64,000 nucleotides of DNA from Portibacter lacus (GTDB taxonomy: Bacteria; Bacteroidota; Bacteroidia; Chitinophagales; Saprospiraceae): contig NZ_JAJNKA010000008.1 in assembly GCF_021533215.1 (NCBI RefSeq), forward strand, positions 62,001-126,000. Direction: 5' to 3'. Below, piece by piece: positions 42,309-50,125 of the stretch. Position numbers and translations under genes: made by a program. How positions within the stretch are numbered: position 1 is the first letter of the stretch; every line of letters begins with the position of its first letter. Under the pieces are notes generated by a model. That model saw only the letters and a list, made by a program, of their open reading frames with translations. It did not search any database and was not told where the DNA came from.

Positions 42309-43547
42309 ATGATTAAGTATATCTACTTTTTGACATGTGTATTTTTAGGCTTAGCATCTTGTGAAGAAAGCGCTAGTAAATTAACAGCTGATTACCAAGA
42401 AGGTTCTGCCAAGTTTATGAGTGGTGGAGAGAAATCCATTACGATGGGGGCAGAACAATTAGCACTTTACTATCCGATGATTAAAGGGAAATCGGTAGGA
42501 CTTGTCGTTAACCAAAGCAGTACAGTTGCTAATCGACATCTAGTAGATACACTCTTAGAGTTAAATACAAATATAAAAGCCATATTCGCACCAGAGCACG
42601 GATTCAGAGGGAAAGCTGATGCTGGGTCGCATATTGACTCCGGTAAAGATGCGGAAACAGGTATAGATATTATCTCTGTATATGGAGCAAATAGAAAGCC
42701 GAAACCGGAACACTTAGAAGGTATCGATGTGGTCATTTTTGATATTCAAGATGTTGGTGTAAGATTTTATACTTATATCTCTACGCTTCATTATATTATG
42801 GAAGCTTGCGCTGAAGCGGATATTCCAGTGATCGTTCTTGATCGACCGAATCCTAATGGTTTCTATGTAGATGGTCCTGTTCTTGATCCTAAGTTTACAT
42901 CTTTCGTAGGAATGCATGAAATTCCAGTTGTCCATGGTATGACCGTGGGCGAATATGCTAAAATGATCAACGGCGAAGGATGGTTGCCAGATGGTCTTAA
43001 GTGTGACTTAGAGGTGATTCCTTGCGGAAATTATACGCATAATATGACTTATGATCTTCCGATTAAGCCTTCTCCGAATTTACCTAATCTAAGATCCATT
43101 CTGCTTTATCCGTCGATCTGCTATTTCGAAGGAACGAATGTTAGTATCGGACGAGGAACAAATAAGCAATTTCAAGTTATCGGTCACCCATCACTCAAAA
43201 ATTATGAGTTTTCATTCACTCCTGAACCTATGCCAGGTGCAACTAGTCCGAAACTGAAAGGCGAATTGTCTTATGGGTTAGATCTTACCCAGTTTTCTGT
43301 AGATTACCTTAAAGGTAATGCAAAATTAAACCTGAAGTGGCTAATAGAAATCTACAATGCATATCCAGATAAGGAAAATTTCTTCATCAAAGATGCTGGA
43401 TTTTTTGATAAGTTGGCAGGTGGTGATCAATTGAGAAAGCAACTGATAGCTGGTAAGAGTGAAGAAGAGATAAGAGCAAGCTGGGAACCTAGACTATCTG
43501 AGTATAAGACGATTAGAAAGAAGTACTTAATGTATGCTGAAAAGTAA
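42309..43547 (+). CDS. namZ: NamZ-like exo-beta-N-acetylmuramidase lipoprotein (DUF1343)
   Basis: 412 residues. Lipobox LGLASC (Cys18). Family marks: GLVVNQSSTVANRHLVDTLL, AIFAPEHGFRGKADAGSHID (Glu in PEHGFRG is conserved), IDIISVYGANRKP, FDIQDVGVRFYTYIST, LDRPNPNG and EGTNVSIGRGT. NamZ removes MurNAc from the non-reducing end of peptidoglycan fragments. As a lipoprotein it would work in the periplasm in wall recycling. A short repeat follows its stop codon. Confidence 0.93.
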   Translation: MIKYIYFLTCVFLGLASCEESASKLTADYQEGSAKFMSGGEKSITMGAEQLALYYPMIKGKSVGLVVNQSSTVANRHLVDTLLELNTNIKAIFAPEHGFRGKADAGSHIDSGKDAETGIDIISVYGANRKPKPEHLEGIDVVIFDIQDVGVRFYTYISTLHYIMEACAEADIPVIVLDRPNPNGFYVDGPVLDPKFTSFVGMHEIPVVHGMTVGEYAKMINGEGWLPDGLKCDLEVIPCGNYTHNMTYDLPIKPSPNLPNLRSILLYPSICYFEGTNVSIGRGTNKQFQVIGHPSLKNYEFSFTPEPMPGATSPKLKGELSYGLDLTQFSVDYLKGNAKLNLKWLIEIYNAYPDKENFFIKDAGFFDKLAGGDQLRKQLIAGKSEEEIRASWEPRLSEYKTIRKKYLMYAEK

Positions 43548-43553
43548 TTCTTT

Positions 43554-43570
43554 TTAGGTCAATGTTAGAG
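43554..43570. repeat. Short dispersed repeat, copy 2
   Basis: Exact copy of TTAGGTCAATGTTAGAG at 9892-9908, again just after a stop codon. Confidence 0.4.
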
Positions 43571-43756
43571 CTAGGTTATGGATTGCAATATTTCTAGTTA
43601 TAGTATTTTTCTTTTACGCCAGTTCAGGTAGGGTAGAGTGAGGCAAGATTTGAACAAATAGCTATTTAATGGTGGCAGAAGGTTTTATGTCATTCTAGGA
43701 ATAAACTCGATGTTCATGTTCAAACATTGACAATGAAAAGAATACTAAATGTTACC

Positions 43757-45799
43757 TTAAAACTTAAATCTTAGTTGAGCTTTAAGGTCAGTTCTTCTAT
43801 TGCCATTGATTTCCTCTAAGGCACTACCGATGGTCGACTGATTGTTCAGGTAAGTTCGAGAAACTCTGAATTCAGCGGTTAAGAATCTATTCACTCGGTA
43901 TCTTAGATTAGCGTAAGTTCTGAATCCTCTATTTGCGAATGCTGGAATACTAAATTCATACAAAAGATCATTCTCGTAAGTATAGATACGACTGTCGTAA
44001 TCATCGGTATCGAAAATAGCATAACGCATAGTTGCTGATAAAGGCAATTTCTTAGGTTTGAAAATGATGTCTTGGTATATCATGAAACCTCTAGAAACTT
44101 GATCATCCTTCGTAAATAAACTAAATTCTACTCTATTTCTTATTTCAAATGTTGGATTGATTTTATAGGCATTATGAAACCTTAATCGTTGTCTATTGAG
44201 CTGAGCAACATTCGTAGTCTTTAGACTTTCACTTGCATTTTGCTCCTTCGTTTCATAGAAGTACTGGATATAGAAATCGGCCTTCCTTTTTTTATGGTAG
44301 AGGAATTTGAGATAGAATTCTTGCCCATTAGAAGGAGAATCAACTCTGAATTTTAACCATGGATGGCGAAAGAAATCTGCGTATCCTTCTATATGGAACT
44401 GTTTGTTTAGTCTAAGCAAAGCTGAGGCATAGATACCTTCTTCATTCTGAGCATTGCTGGATTCGGTAAATGTATTCGCGTAAATAGATTGATAATTCTT
44501 CGCAATATTTCTATAGACTACTGCTACTTCGAAATTCTTATCGAGTCCCAGAATTACACCATTGACAAAGCCAAGATCGCCTTCCTTGTCCGAGGACATT
44601 TCACCAAAGAAATTAAAGTTATTCCATATGTATCCATAATCGACGCTACCATTAATATACTTCTGCTGAAGAACGCTGAATAACTGATATAAGTCAGGCG
44701 AGGTATTTAATGAACTACCAAAAGCTGAATACATTAAGTTCGCATTGACAGAAAGTGACTTTCTTCGGAATCTTAATGATGTTCCAGCATCCGTGAAACC
44801 AAGTTGCTTTTCTTTTCTGATCTCATTCACATTTCTGTGAAAACCATCTGATGGAATCGAAGTATACAGTGTGAATATATCATTGTTCACGGTATCCAAA
44901 AAGAAATTAGCATCTCTCAATTGGTAAGAACCATAAAGTAAAAGATTTAAATTTTTAGACAAATTGAGATCTAAGGCGCCACCACGTAGAAAATTAAATT
45001 CGTTAACGGAAGTATATGGTCTAAGTGGTCGGGTTCTATTCTTAACACGCATCACTTGCGTACTTTTTCCTGTACCAAAACCCATGGCTGCAATCAGACC
45101 TTGACCTAAACTAATCGAATAATCACCGATGATGGCTTGCTTGATAAAAGAGGTTGGATTGTTAATAGCAAGATGACCAGAATAATAGTCAAATCCATTT
45201 TTATTAGAACCTGTAAAGAATTCTTCTCCAGCATCTTTTTCAGCGGTGAGGCCTAGTTGTAATTTCTTACCAGCAACATATTTGTAACGAACATACAGTT
45301 TATTCGGATCACCTAAGTAAGGACTATTCACATCATCAGTATATCCTTTCTGTTTTTCAAGAACACGTCTCCATTTTATATAGACTTCGTGTTTCTGATC
45401 TCTTAATATGCCTTGGTCAATTTGTGGTTTAGCTAGATCTCTGACACGTGCTAGATCAGCAAGCAATCTTACTTTTTCAAGTGGGAGACCTTCTACACTT
45501 TGTAGTTCTAGAATATTTATAAAATCACCATGCTGAGATCTGTGATTAATGATGGCTGATATCTCAAGATCACTTAAGAAAAATAGATCTGATAGCTCTT
45601 GTCTGGATATTTTATTTAGATCGAAAGGTCTTTCTATGTATTCATTGATTTGTTCTAGAATAGTATTCAGGTCTAATTCAGCATCTTCATCTTGATTAGC
45701 CAGAATACTTTCTACCCATTCTTCGGCTTCTAAAGATTGACTATAAGTGACATTAGCCACAAATAAGAATAAGGATAGTGAAAGTATTATGCGAAACAT
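43757..45799 (-). CDS. Helix-hairpin-helix outer-membrane beta-barrel-like protein
   Basis: 680 residues. Signal peptide ending near VTYSQS. Residues about 55-110 contain ComEA-like helix-hairpin-helix units (DLNKISRQELSDLFFLSD and ILELQSVEGLPLEKVRLLADL). The rest is rich in alternating aromatic strands (for example GGALDLNLSKNLNLLLYGSY) and ends in a typical outer-membrane strand DLKAQLRFKF. This combination is a known but uncharacterised Bacteroidota family. The HhH may contact DNA during uptake or be a structural plug; neither is shown. Confidence 0.8.
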   Translation of the reverse strand: MFRIILSLSLFLFVANVTYSQSLEAEEWVESILANQDEDAELDLNTILEQINEYIERPFDLNKISRQELSDLFFLSDLEISAIINHRSQHGDFINILELQSVEGLPLEKVRLLADLARVRDLAKPQIDQGILRDQKHEVYIKWRRVLEKQKGYTDDVNSPYLGDPNKLYVRYKYVAGKKLQLGLTAEKDAGEEFFTGSNKNGFDYYSGHLAINNPTSFIKQAIIGDYSISLGQGLIAAMGFGTGKSTQVMRVKNRTRPLRPYTSVNEFNFLRGGALDLNLSKNLNLLLYGSYQLRDANFFLDTVNNDIFTLYTSIPSDGFHRNVNEIRKEKQLGFTDAGTSLRFRRKSLSVNANLMYSAFGSSLNTSPDLYQLFSVLQQKYINGSVDYGYIWNNFNFFGEMSSDKEGDLGFVNGVILGLDKNFEVAVVYRNIAKNYQSIYANTFTESSNAQNEEGIYASALLRLNKQFHIEGYADFFRHPWLKFRVDSPSNGQEFYLKFLYHKKRKADFYIQYFYETKEQNASESLKTTNVAQLNRQRLRFHNAYKINPTFEIRNRVEFSLFTKDDQVSRGFMIYQDIIFKPKKLPLSATMRYAIFDTDDYDSRIYTYENDLLYEFSIPAFANRGFRTYANLRYRVNRFLTAEFRVSRTYLNNQSTIGSALEEINGNRRTDLKAQLRFKF

Positions 45800-45973
45800 G
45801 GGTTGAAAATACTTATTTCTTTAATATATCACCAATTTATTTATTAGCAACAAGCTTGACATAGCATAGTGAAGGTGTGTATCTTATTGATATACAGAGG
45901 TTAAAATTGCTTATAAGTATCTTAGGGATAACAAATAAAGTTAATAATCACATTAATAGACTATTGATAGTTA

Positions 45974-45981
45974 TATTTTTG
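45974..45981 (+). promoter_or_regulatory. Candidate -7 element for glutamine synthetase
   Basis: TATTTTTG, exact TAnnTTTG, 36 nt before the ATG at 46018. A start of transcription here would exclude any reading frame beginning further upstream, supporting the chosen start. Confidence 0.45.
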
Positions 45982-46017
45982 TTTGGAATTGATTTAGTTA
46001 ATAAAACGAATATAGAA

Positions 46018-47022
46018 ATGTCAAGATTTAAGTTAGAGTATATCTGGTTAGATGGAAGCCAACCGATGCAAGGTATGAGAAGTAAGACCAAAATTGTTGG
46101 TTCTGATTTTTCTGGGAAATTATCTGAATGTCCAGATTGGTCTTTTGATGGATCATCCACACAACAGGCAGAAGGAGGTTCTTCTGATTGTATTTTGAAA
46201 CCAGTATACATATGCCCAGATTCTGATAGAAAGAATGCATACTTGGTAATGTGCGAGGTATTAAATGCTGACAGAACACCACATGAAAGTAATGGTAGAG
46301 CGCAGATCAACGATAAGAGTGATGAGTTCTGGTTCGGTTTTGAGCAAGAATATGTAATAGAAGATCCGGAGACTGGATTACCAGTAGGATTTCCTAAAAA
46401 TGGATATCCAGCACCACAAGGACCTTACTACTGTGGAGTAGGGACAGGGAAAGCTGTAGCAAGAGAGTTAGTAGAAGAACATATGGATATCTGCATAGAT
46501 GCAGGGCTTAATATAGAAGGAATTAATGCTGAAGTAATGGCAGGCCAATGGGAATTCCAGATTTTTGCAAAAGGTGCAGAGAAAGCAGGTGATGAAATTT
46601 GGGTTGCAAGATATTTGTTAGAAAGAACAGCTGAAAAATACGGTTTAAAGATCAACTGGGAATGTAAGCCAGTTAAAGGAGACTGGAATGGTTCAGGAAT
46701 GCATGCTAACTTCTCTAATGAATTATTGAGAACAGCGAATTCTAAAGAAACTTTCCACGCAGTATGTGAGAAGTTCAGAGGAAAAGTAAAAGAACATATT
46801 GCAGTATACGGTCACGATAATGAACAGAGGTTAACAGGTCTTCATGAAACAGCTTCTATACATGACTTTTCGTATGGAGTGTCTGATAGAGGAGCTTCAA
46901 TAAGAATTCCATTGTATACAGTAGAGCATGACTGGAGTGGATACTTAGAAGATAGACGACCTAACTCAGCAGCAGATCCATATAAAGTGGCAGCTGTGAT
47001 TATTGATACAGTTACTAGTTAA
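46018..47022 (+). CDS. glnA: Glutamine synthetase, type II (eukaryotic-like)
   Basis: 334 residues from the ATG at 46018, which matches the usual N-terminus SRFKLEYIWLDGSQ. The frame is open further upstream but that stretch has no homologous character. GSII marks: WSFDGSST (41-48), WFGFEQEYVI (105-114) with the metal-binding Glu residues, GQWEFQI, GSGMHANFS, and RGASIRIP. It condenses glutamate and ammonia with ATP. Type II enzymes are common in eukaryotes and in some Bacteroidota. A strong terminator follows, so it is monocistronic. Confidence 0.97.
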   Translation: MSRFKLEYIWLDGSQPMQGMRSKTKIVGSDFSGKLSECPDWSFDGSSTQQAEGGSSDCILKPVYICPDSDRKNAYLVMCEVLNADRTPHESNGRAQINDKSDEFWFGFEQEYVIEDPETGLPVGFPKNGYPAPQGPYYCGVGTGKAVARELVEEHMDICIDAGLNIEGINAEVMAGQWEFQIFAKGAEKAGDEIWVARYLLERTAEKYGLKINWECKPVKGDWNGSGMHANFSNELLRTANSKETFHAVCEKFRGKVKEHIAVYGHDNEQRLTGLHETASIHDFSYGVSDRGASIRIPLYTVEHDWSGYLEDRRPNSAADPYKVAAVIIDTVTS

Positions 47023-47062
47023 GATTAATATTAAAGGTACAGATACGTTAATTAATACTAAT

Positions 47063-47091
47063 GGGCTTGGGTTTTACTCAAGCCCTTTTTT
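47063..47091 (+). terminator. Rho-independent terminator after glnA
   Basis: GGGCTTGGGT and ACTCAAGCCC form a 10-bp stem (one G-U) with a 3-nt loop, followed by six T residues. Confidence 0.92.
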
Positions 47092-47299
47092 ATGAGTTCT
47101 TAATACTTGTTCTTGACATATAAATAATAATGATTCCTGCCATAATCATTACTAATCTAACAACGAAACCAGCTAGATTACCAAGATTGTCAATAAAGGA
47201 AAGATAGCTGAGGCGCAAGCCAAGTCCCATCAATAATAAAGAAAGGAAGCCTAGAATCATTAGGGCGAACCCTACTACTGTCAATATCGTATTTTTCAT
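47090..47299 (-). CDS. Small two-helix membrane protein
   Basis: 69 residues from ATG 47299. Two hydrophobic helices (about residues 3-25 and 43-62) separated by a short loop, with a basic C-terminus (SRTSIKNS). An exact -7 element TATATTTG (47311-47304) lies inside the longer reading from 47314 and predicts a start of transcription close to 47298, so the longer N-terminus cannot be made and the mRNA may be leaderless. No known family is recognised. The 3' end overlaps the glnA terminator. Confidence 0.6.
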   Translation of the reverse strand: MKNTILTVVGFALMILGFLSLLLMGLGLRLSYLSFIDNLGNLAGFVVRLVMIMAGIIIIYMSRTSIKNS

Positions 47300-47303
47300 T
47301 TTG

Positions 47304-47311
47304 CAAATATA
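47304..47311 (-). promoter_or_regulatory. -7 element for the small membrane protein
   Basis: Minus strand reads TATATTTG, an exact TAnnTTTG match directly upstream of the ATG at 47299. Confidence 0.4.
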
Positions 47312-47432
47312 CATTTCTTCAAACTCTAAATGATTATTAGCATAGAGTTTCTATTTCATAATGAAAAATTTCATATATGAAAAACTTTCATAGGTTGTAG
47401 GGGTGCAATGATAATAATGTGTCTTTGAGTAA

Positions 47433-47549
47433 AGGACGAATACAATTTTACACCTTTTATATTTTATTGTACCAGTTCTAAAACGGCTCACTTTCTATGT
47501 AATTGCCTAAACATCTTTAAGACCTGAATGCTTAACATTCAGGTTTTTT
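47433..47549 (+). ncRNA. Candidate small non-coding RNA
   Basis: A strong terminator (47522-47549) sits 180 nt or more from any plus-strand ORF end (glnA is already terminated at 47091). Upstream, TTG at 47395-47397 and TGTCTTTG at 47420-47427 (one change from TAnnTTTG, spacing 22) could drive a transcript of about 115 nt starting near 47433. No known RNA family is recognised and the stretch has no ORF. Confidence 0.35.
47522..47549 (+). terminator. Orphan Rho-independent terminator
   Basis: ACCTGAATG and CATTCAGGT form a perfect 9-bp stem with a CTTAA loop and six T residues after it. No protein gene precedes it on this strand since the glnA terminator. The rest of 47315-47751 holds no gene that I can see. 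Confidence 0.88.
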
Positions 47550-47751
47550 ATTCGGGTTCCAACCTTATTTTTCTTGGAGCATTAATACATTGAATTTCAT
47601 TCATATTATTTCTGTAAAACCATTTTAGCTTGCTCTACTATCGATTATTCAAGCTTATATTAGAAAACTATTCAATTTCCATCTTTATTTTTCCTTAATA
47701 AATCAGATTTTAAGTCCTTATTTCGTTACTTTGAAAAGTAAAGCAAAAAAG

Positions 47752-48603
47752 GTGTATAAAATAGTTGAGTGTCCGAGAGATGCCATGCAAGGAATGAAGG
47801 GTTACATCCCAGCTGAGTTAAAGGCAGCGTATATAAATCAGTTGTTGAAGGTCGGATATCACACCATAGACTTTGGGAGTTTTGTGTCGCCTAAAGCCAT
47901 TCCTCAGATGAGAGATACCGCAGAGGTGCTAGGAATGTTAGATCTTGAAAAGACTAAATCTAAGTTACTTGCTATTGTTGCGAATGAAAGAGGTGCTAGA
48001 GATGCATGTACATTTGAAGAAATTGATTTTTTAGGTTATCCCTTTTCTATTTCTGAAACTTTCCAACAAAGAAATACGAATTCAAGTATAGAGCAATCCT
48101 TAGTTCGAGTAGAACAAATACAATCCTTAGCATCGAAGCATAATAAATCTGTAGTCATTTATATTTCTATGGGTTTTGGGAATCCTTATGGTGATCCGTG
48201 GAATGTTGAAATATGTCAGAAGTGGGTAGATGTTTTAGCTGATATGGATATTAAGATTATTGCATTATCTGATACGATAGGCGTAGCAAATCCTAATAGC
48301 ATCAAATATTTGTTTTCTAATCTTATTCCTCCGTATCCAGATGTTGAATTTGGAGCACATCTACATACCCAAGCACATAACTGGCATGAGAAAGTAGAAG
48401 CTGCAGATCTTGCGGGTTGTAAAAGGTTTGATTCTGCGATCAAGGGTTATGGTGGATGTCCAATGGCTAAGGATGATTTAACTGGAAATATGGCAACAGA
48501 GAATGTACTTTCTTATTTTAAAGAGCAAGGAAAAGATTTGAACTTGAATGATAGTGCTTTTGAAAAGGCATTAGAAATGTCTGCTGGAATATTTCCTTTG
48601 TAA
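47752..48603 (+). CDS. HMG-CoA lyase-like pyruvate carboxylase-fold lyase
   Basis: 283 residues from GTG 47752; a TTG at 47731 would add seven lysine-rich residues, but that TTG is part of a -7-like TTACTTTG, so GTG is preferred. DRE-TIM motifs: VECPRDAMQGM at the N-terminus (Arg-Asp pair), DTIGVANP, HLHTQAHN (metal His pair) and GYGGCPMAKDDLTGNMATE with the catalytic Cys and glycine-rich loop. HMG-CoA lyases split HMG-CoA to acetyl-CoA and acetoacetate in leucine degradation. The first motif PRDAMQG differs from classical PRDGLQN, so a related acyl-CoA substrate is possible. Confidence 0.85.
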   Translation: MYKIVECPRDAMQGMKGYIPAELKAAYINQLLKVGYHTIDFGSFVSPKAIPQMRDTAEVLGMLDLEKTKSKLLAIVANERGARDACTFEEIDFLGYPFSISETFQQRNTNSSIEQSLVRVEQIQSLASKHNKSVVIYISMGFGNPYGDPWNVEICQKWVDVLADMDIKIIALSDTIGVANPNSIKYLFSNLIPPYPDVEFGAHLHTQAHNWHEKVEAADLAGCKRFDSAIKGYGGCPMAKDDLTGNMATENVLSYFKEQGKDLNLNDSAFEKALEMSAGIFPL

Positions 48604-48659
48604 AATAAATATTTGCCTTATTGCTTTATAGTTGATAAACAATATAAATAAGTAATGAA

Positions 48660-49184
48660 TTGATTTTTTCGTCCAAAGAAGAATATAAGGAAGTTTTTGA
48701 AGAGTATTATAATCCTCTGTGTAATTTTGCGTTCAAGTTTGTGAACAGCGCTGATGCTGCTGAAGATATTGTGCAAGAGGTATTTGTACAAATGTGGCAG
48801 AAGCGAAATCAGATAAATATCAAATCAGGAATAAAGAGTTATCTTTTCCAGTCTACCCGTAATAAAGCGATCGAAACCATTCGAAGAAGCAAGCTGAAAA
48901 ATGACTATGTCAATGAAGAATTATATAAAAGTGAGAAATCATATGAAATTGAAGTTGAAGCAGATAACTATCTTTTAAAAGAACAATTAAATAAGTCTAT
49001 CCGACAATTGCCTCCAAAATGCCAGCAAATTTTTGTGTTAAGCAAAATGAATGGCTTAACTTACGGAGAAATTGCCGAAGAGCTTAATCTCTCAGTGAAA
49101 ACTGTAGAAAATCAGATAGGAAGAGGATTGAAATTGTTGAGAGGCATGCTAACTAAAATGAGATCGGACAATGAGAATAAATAA
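48660..49184 (+). CDS. ECF sigma factor (FecI-like)
   Basis: 174 residues from a TTG start; no ATG fits the frame. Region 2: YYNPLCNFAFKFVNSADAAEDIVQEVFVQMW, in which the DxxQ/E-VF helix is clear; region 4: LPPKCQQIFVLSKMNGLTYG, then AEELNLSVKTVENQI (helix-turn-helix). It directs RNA polymerase to a small set of promoters. It overlaps the FecR gene by 14 nt, the usual sigma/anti-sigma coupling, and sits in a cassette with a TonB-dependent receptor that carries a signalling STN domain. Confidence 0.94.
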   Translation: MIFSSKEEYKEVFEEYYNPLCNFAFKFVNSADAAEDIVQEVFVQMWQKRNQINIKSGIKSYLFQSTRNKAIETIRRSKLKNDYVNEELYKSEKSYEIEVEADNYLLKEQLNKSIRQLPPKCQQIFVLSKMNGLTYGEIAEELNLSVKTVENQIGRGLKLLRGMLTKMRSDNENK

Positions 49185-50112
49185 CCTAATTGCACGCTTC
49201 CTAGTTAATAAAACGACAAAGGAAGAATGGGACACCCTCGAATCCTGGAAACAGGAATCACAGACGAATCTAAATGAACTTTTGGAAATGCAGTCCATTT
49301 GGAACAATTCTGTTGATCTAAAAGACTATAAGCAATTTGATAAAAAGTCTGCTTGGGATTTAATTGATAATCAATTAGATGAAGCTCCGGTTCAAAAAAC
49401 AAAATTCTTAAACTTGAAGTGGGCAGCAGGAATAGCTGCAGCTGTGACCATCATTATGGTTTCAGTATTTACTTTCAGTTCTGGTGTGCCTGATGGATTT
49501 AACCATATTTCTGCTACAGGTATTATCGAAAATGTTACCCTTCCTGATGGTTCTAATATTTTTATGAATAAAAATTCCGGACTTGATTATGCAAGCAACT
49601 TTAACGAAAATAGAACGATTATCCTAGATGGTGAAGCTTATTTTGATGTTGCTCGAGATGAGAGTAAGCCATTCGAGATTGAAACCGATCATGCACAAAT
49701 TACTGTATTAGGAACTAGCTTTAACGTAGAAGAACATGGTGATTACGTAGATGTTTACGTTACTTCTGGAAAGGTAAAAGTTGTTTCTGGTGACGAAGAA
49801 GTTATTCTTACTAAAAATGAAATGGTGACTTGTAGCAATGGAAAAATTTCAAAACTATCAAGACCTGGAAGAAATTATTTGAGCTGGAAAACGGGGAAGC
49901 TTGAATTTTCTGAAACTCCGCTACATAAGGTTGTAGAAGACTTGACGAGACATTTTAATAAAAAATTGACCTTTGCGAGTTCCTCTAAAGCTATGAACCA
50001 GCCTGTTGTTGCTACTTTTGAAGGTGAAGATTTCGAAAGTGTATTAGAAACTTTAGTTTTAATTACTGGTTTAAAATATCATAAAGAAGGACAAAAATAC
50101 GTTATACAGTAA
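49171..50112 (+). CDS. FecR-family anti-sigma factor (FecR-1)
   Basis: 313 residues. Cytoplasmic N-terminal anti-sigma part (LKDYKQFDKKSAWDLIDNQ near 50-68), one transmembrane segment (WAAGIAAAVTIIMVSVFTF, about 87-106), then the periplasmic FecR domain with VTLPDGSNIFMNKNSGLDY and LDGEAYFDVARDESKPFEIE. A C-terminal STN-like segment (VEDLTRHFNKKLTFASS) follows. It controls the sigma factor in response to the outer-membrane receptor, possibly after proteolysis. Ends 13 nt before the receptor gene. Confidence 0.93.
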   Translation: MRINNLIARFLVNKTTKEEWDTLESWKQESQTNLNELLEMQSIWNNSVDLKDYKQFDKKSAWDLIDNQLDEAPVQKTKFLNLKWAAGIAAAVTIIMVSVFTFSSGVPDGFNHISATGIIENVTLPDGSNIFMNKNSGLDYASNFNENRTIILDGEAYFDVARDESKPFEIETDHAQITVLGTSFNVEEHGDYVDVYVTSGKVKVVSGDEEVILTKNEMVTCSNGKISKLSRPGRNYLSWKTGKLEFSETPLHKVVEDLTRHFNKKLTFASSSKAMNQPVVATFEGEDFESVLETLVLITGLKYHKEGQKYVIQ

Positions 50113-50125
50113 AATTCTACTTTGC

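Noticed and set aside
45877-46017. 47-residue N-terminal extension of glutamine synthetase
   Set aside because: The family starts at SRFKLEYIWLDG; a -7 element lies within the extension, so it is not transcribed.
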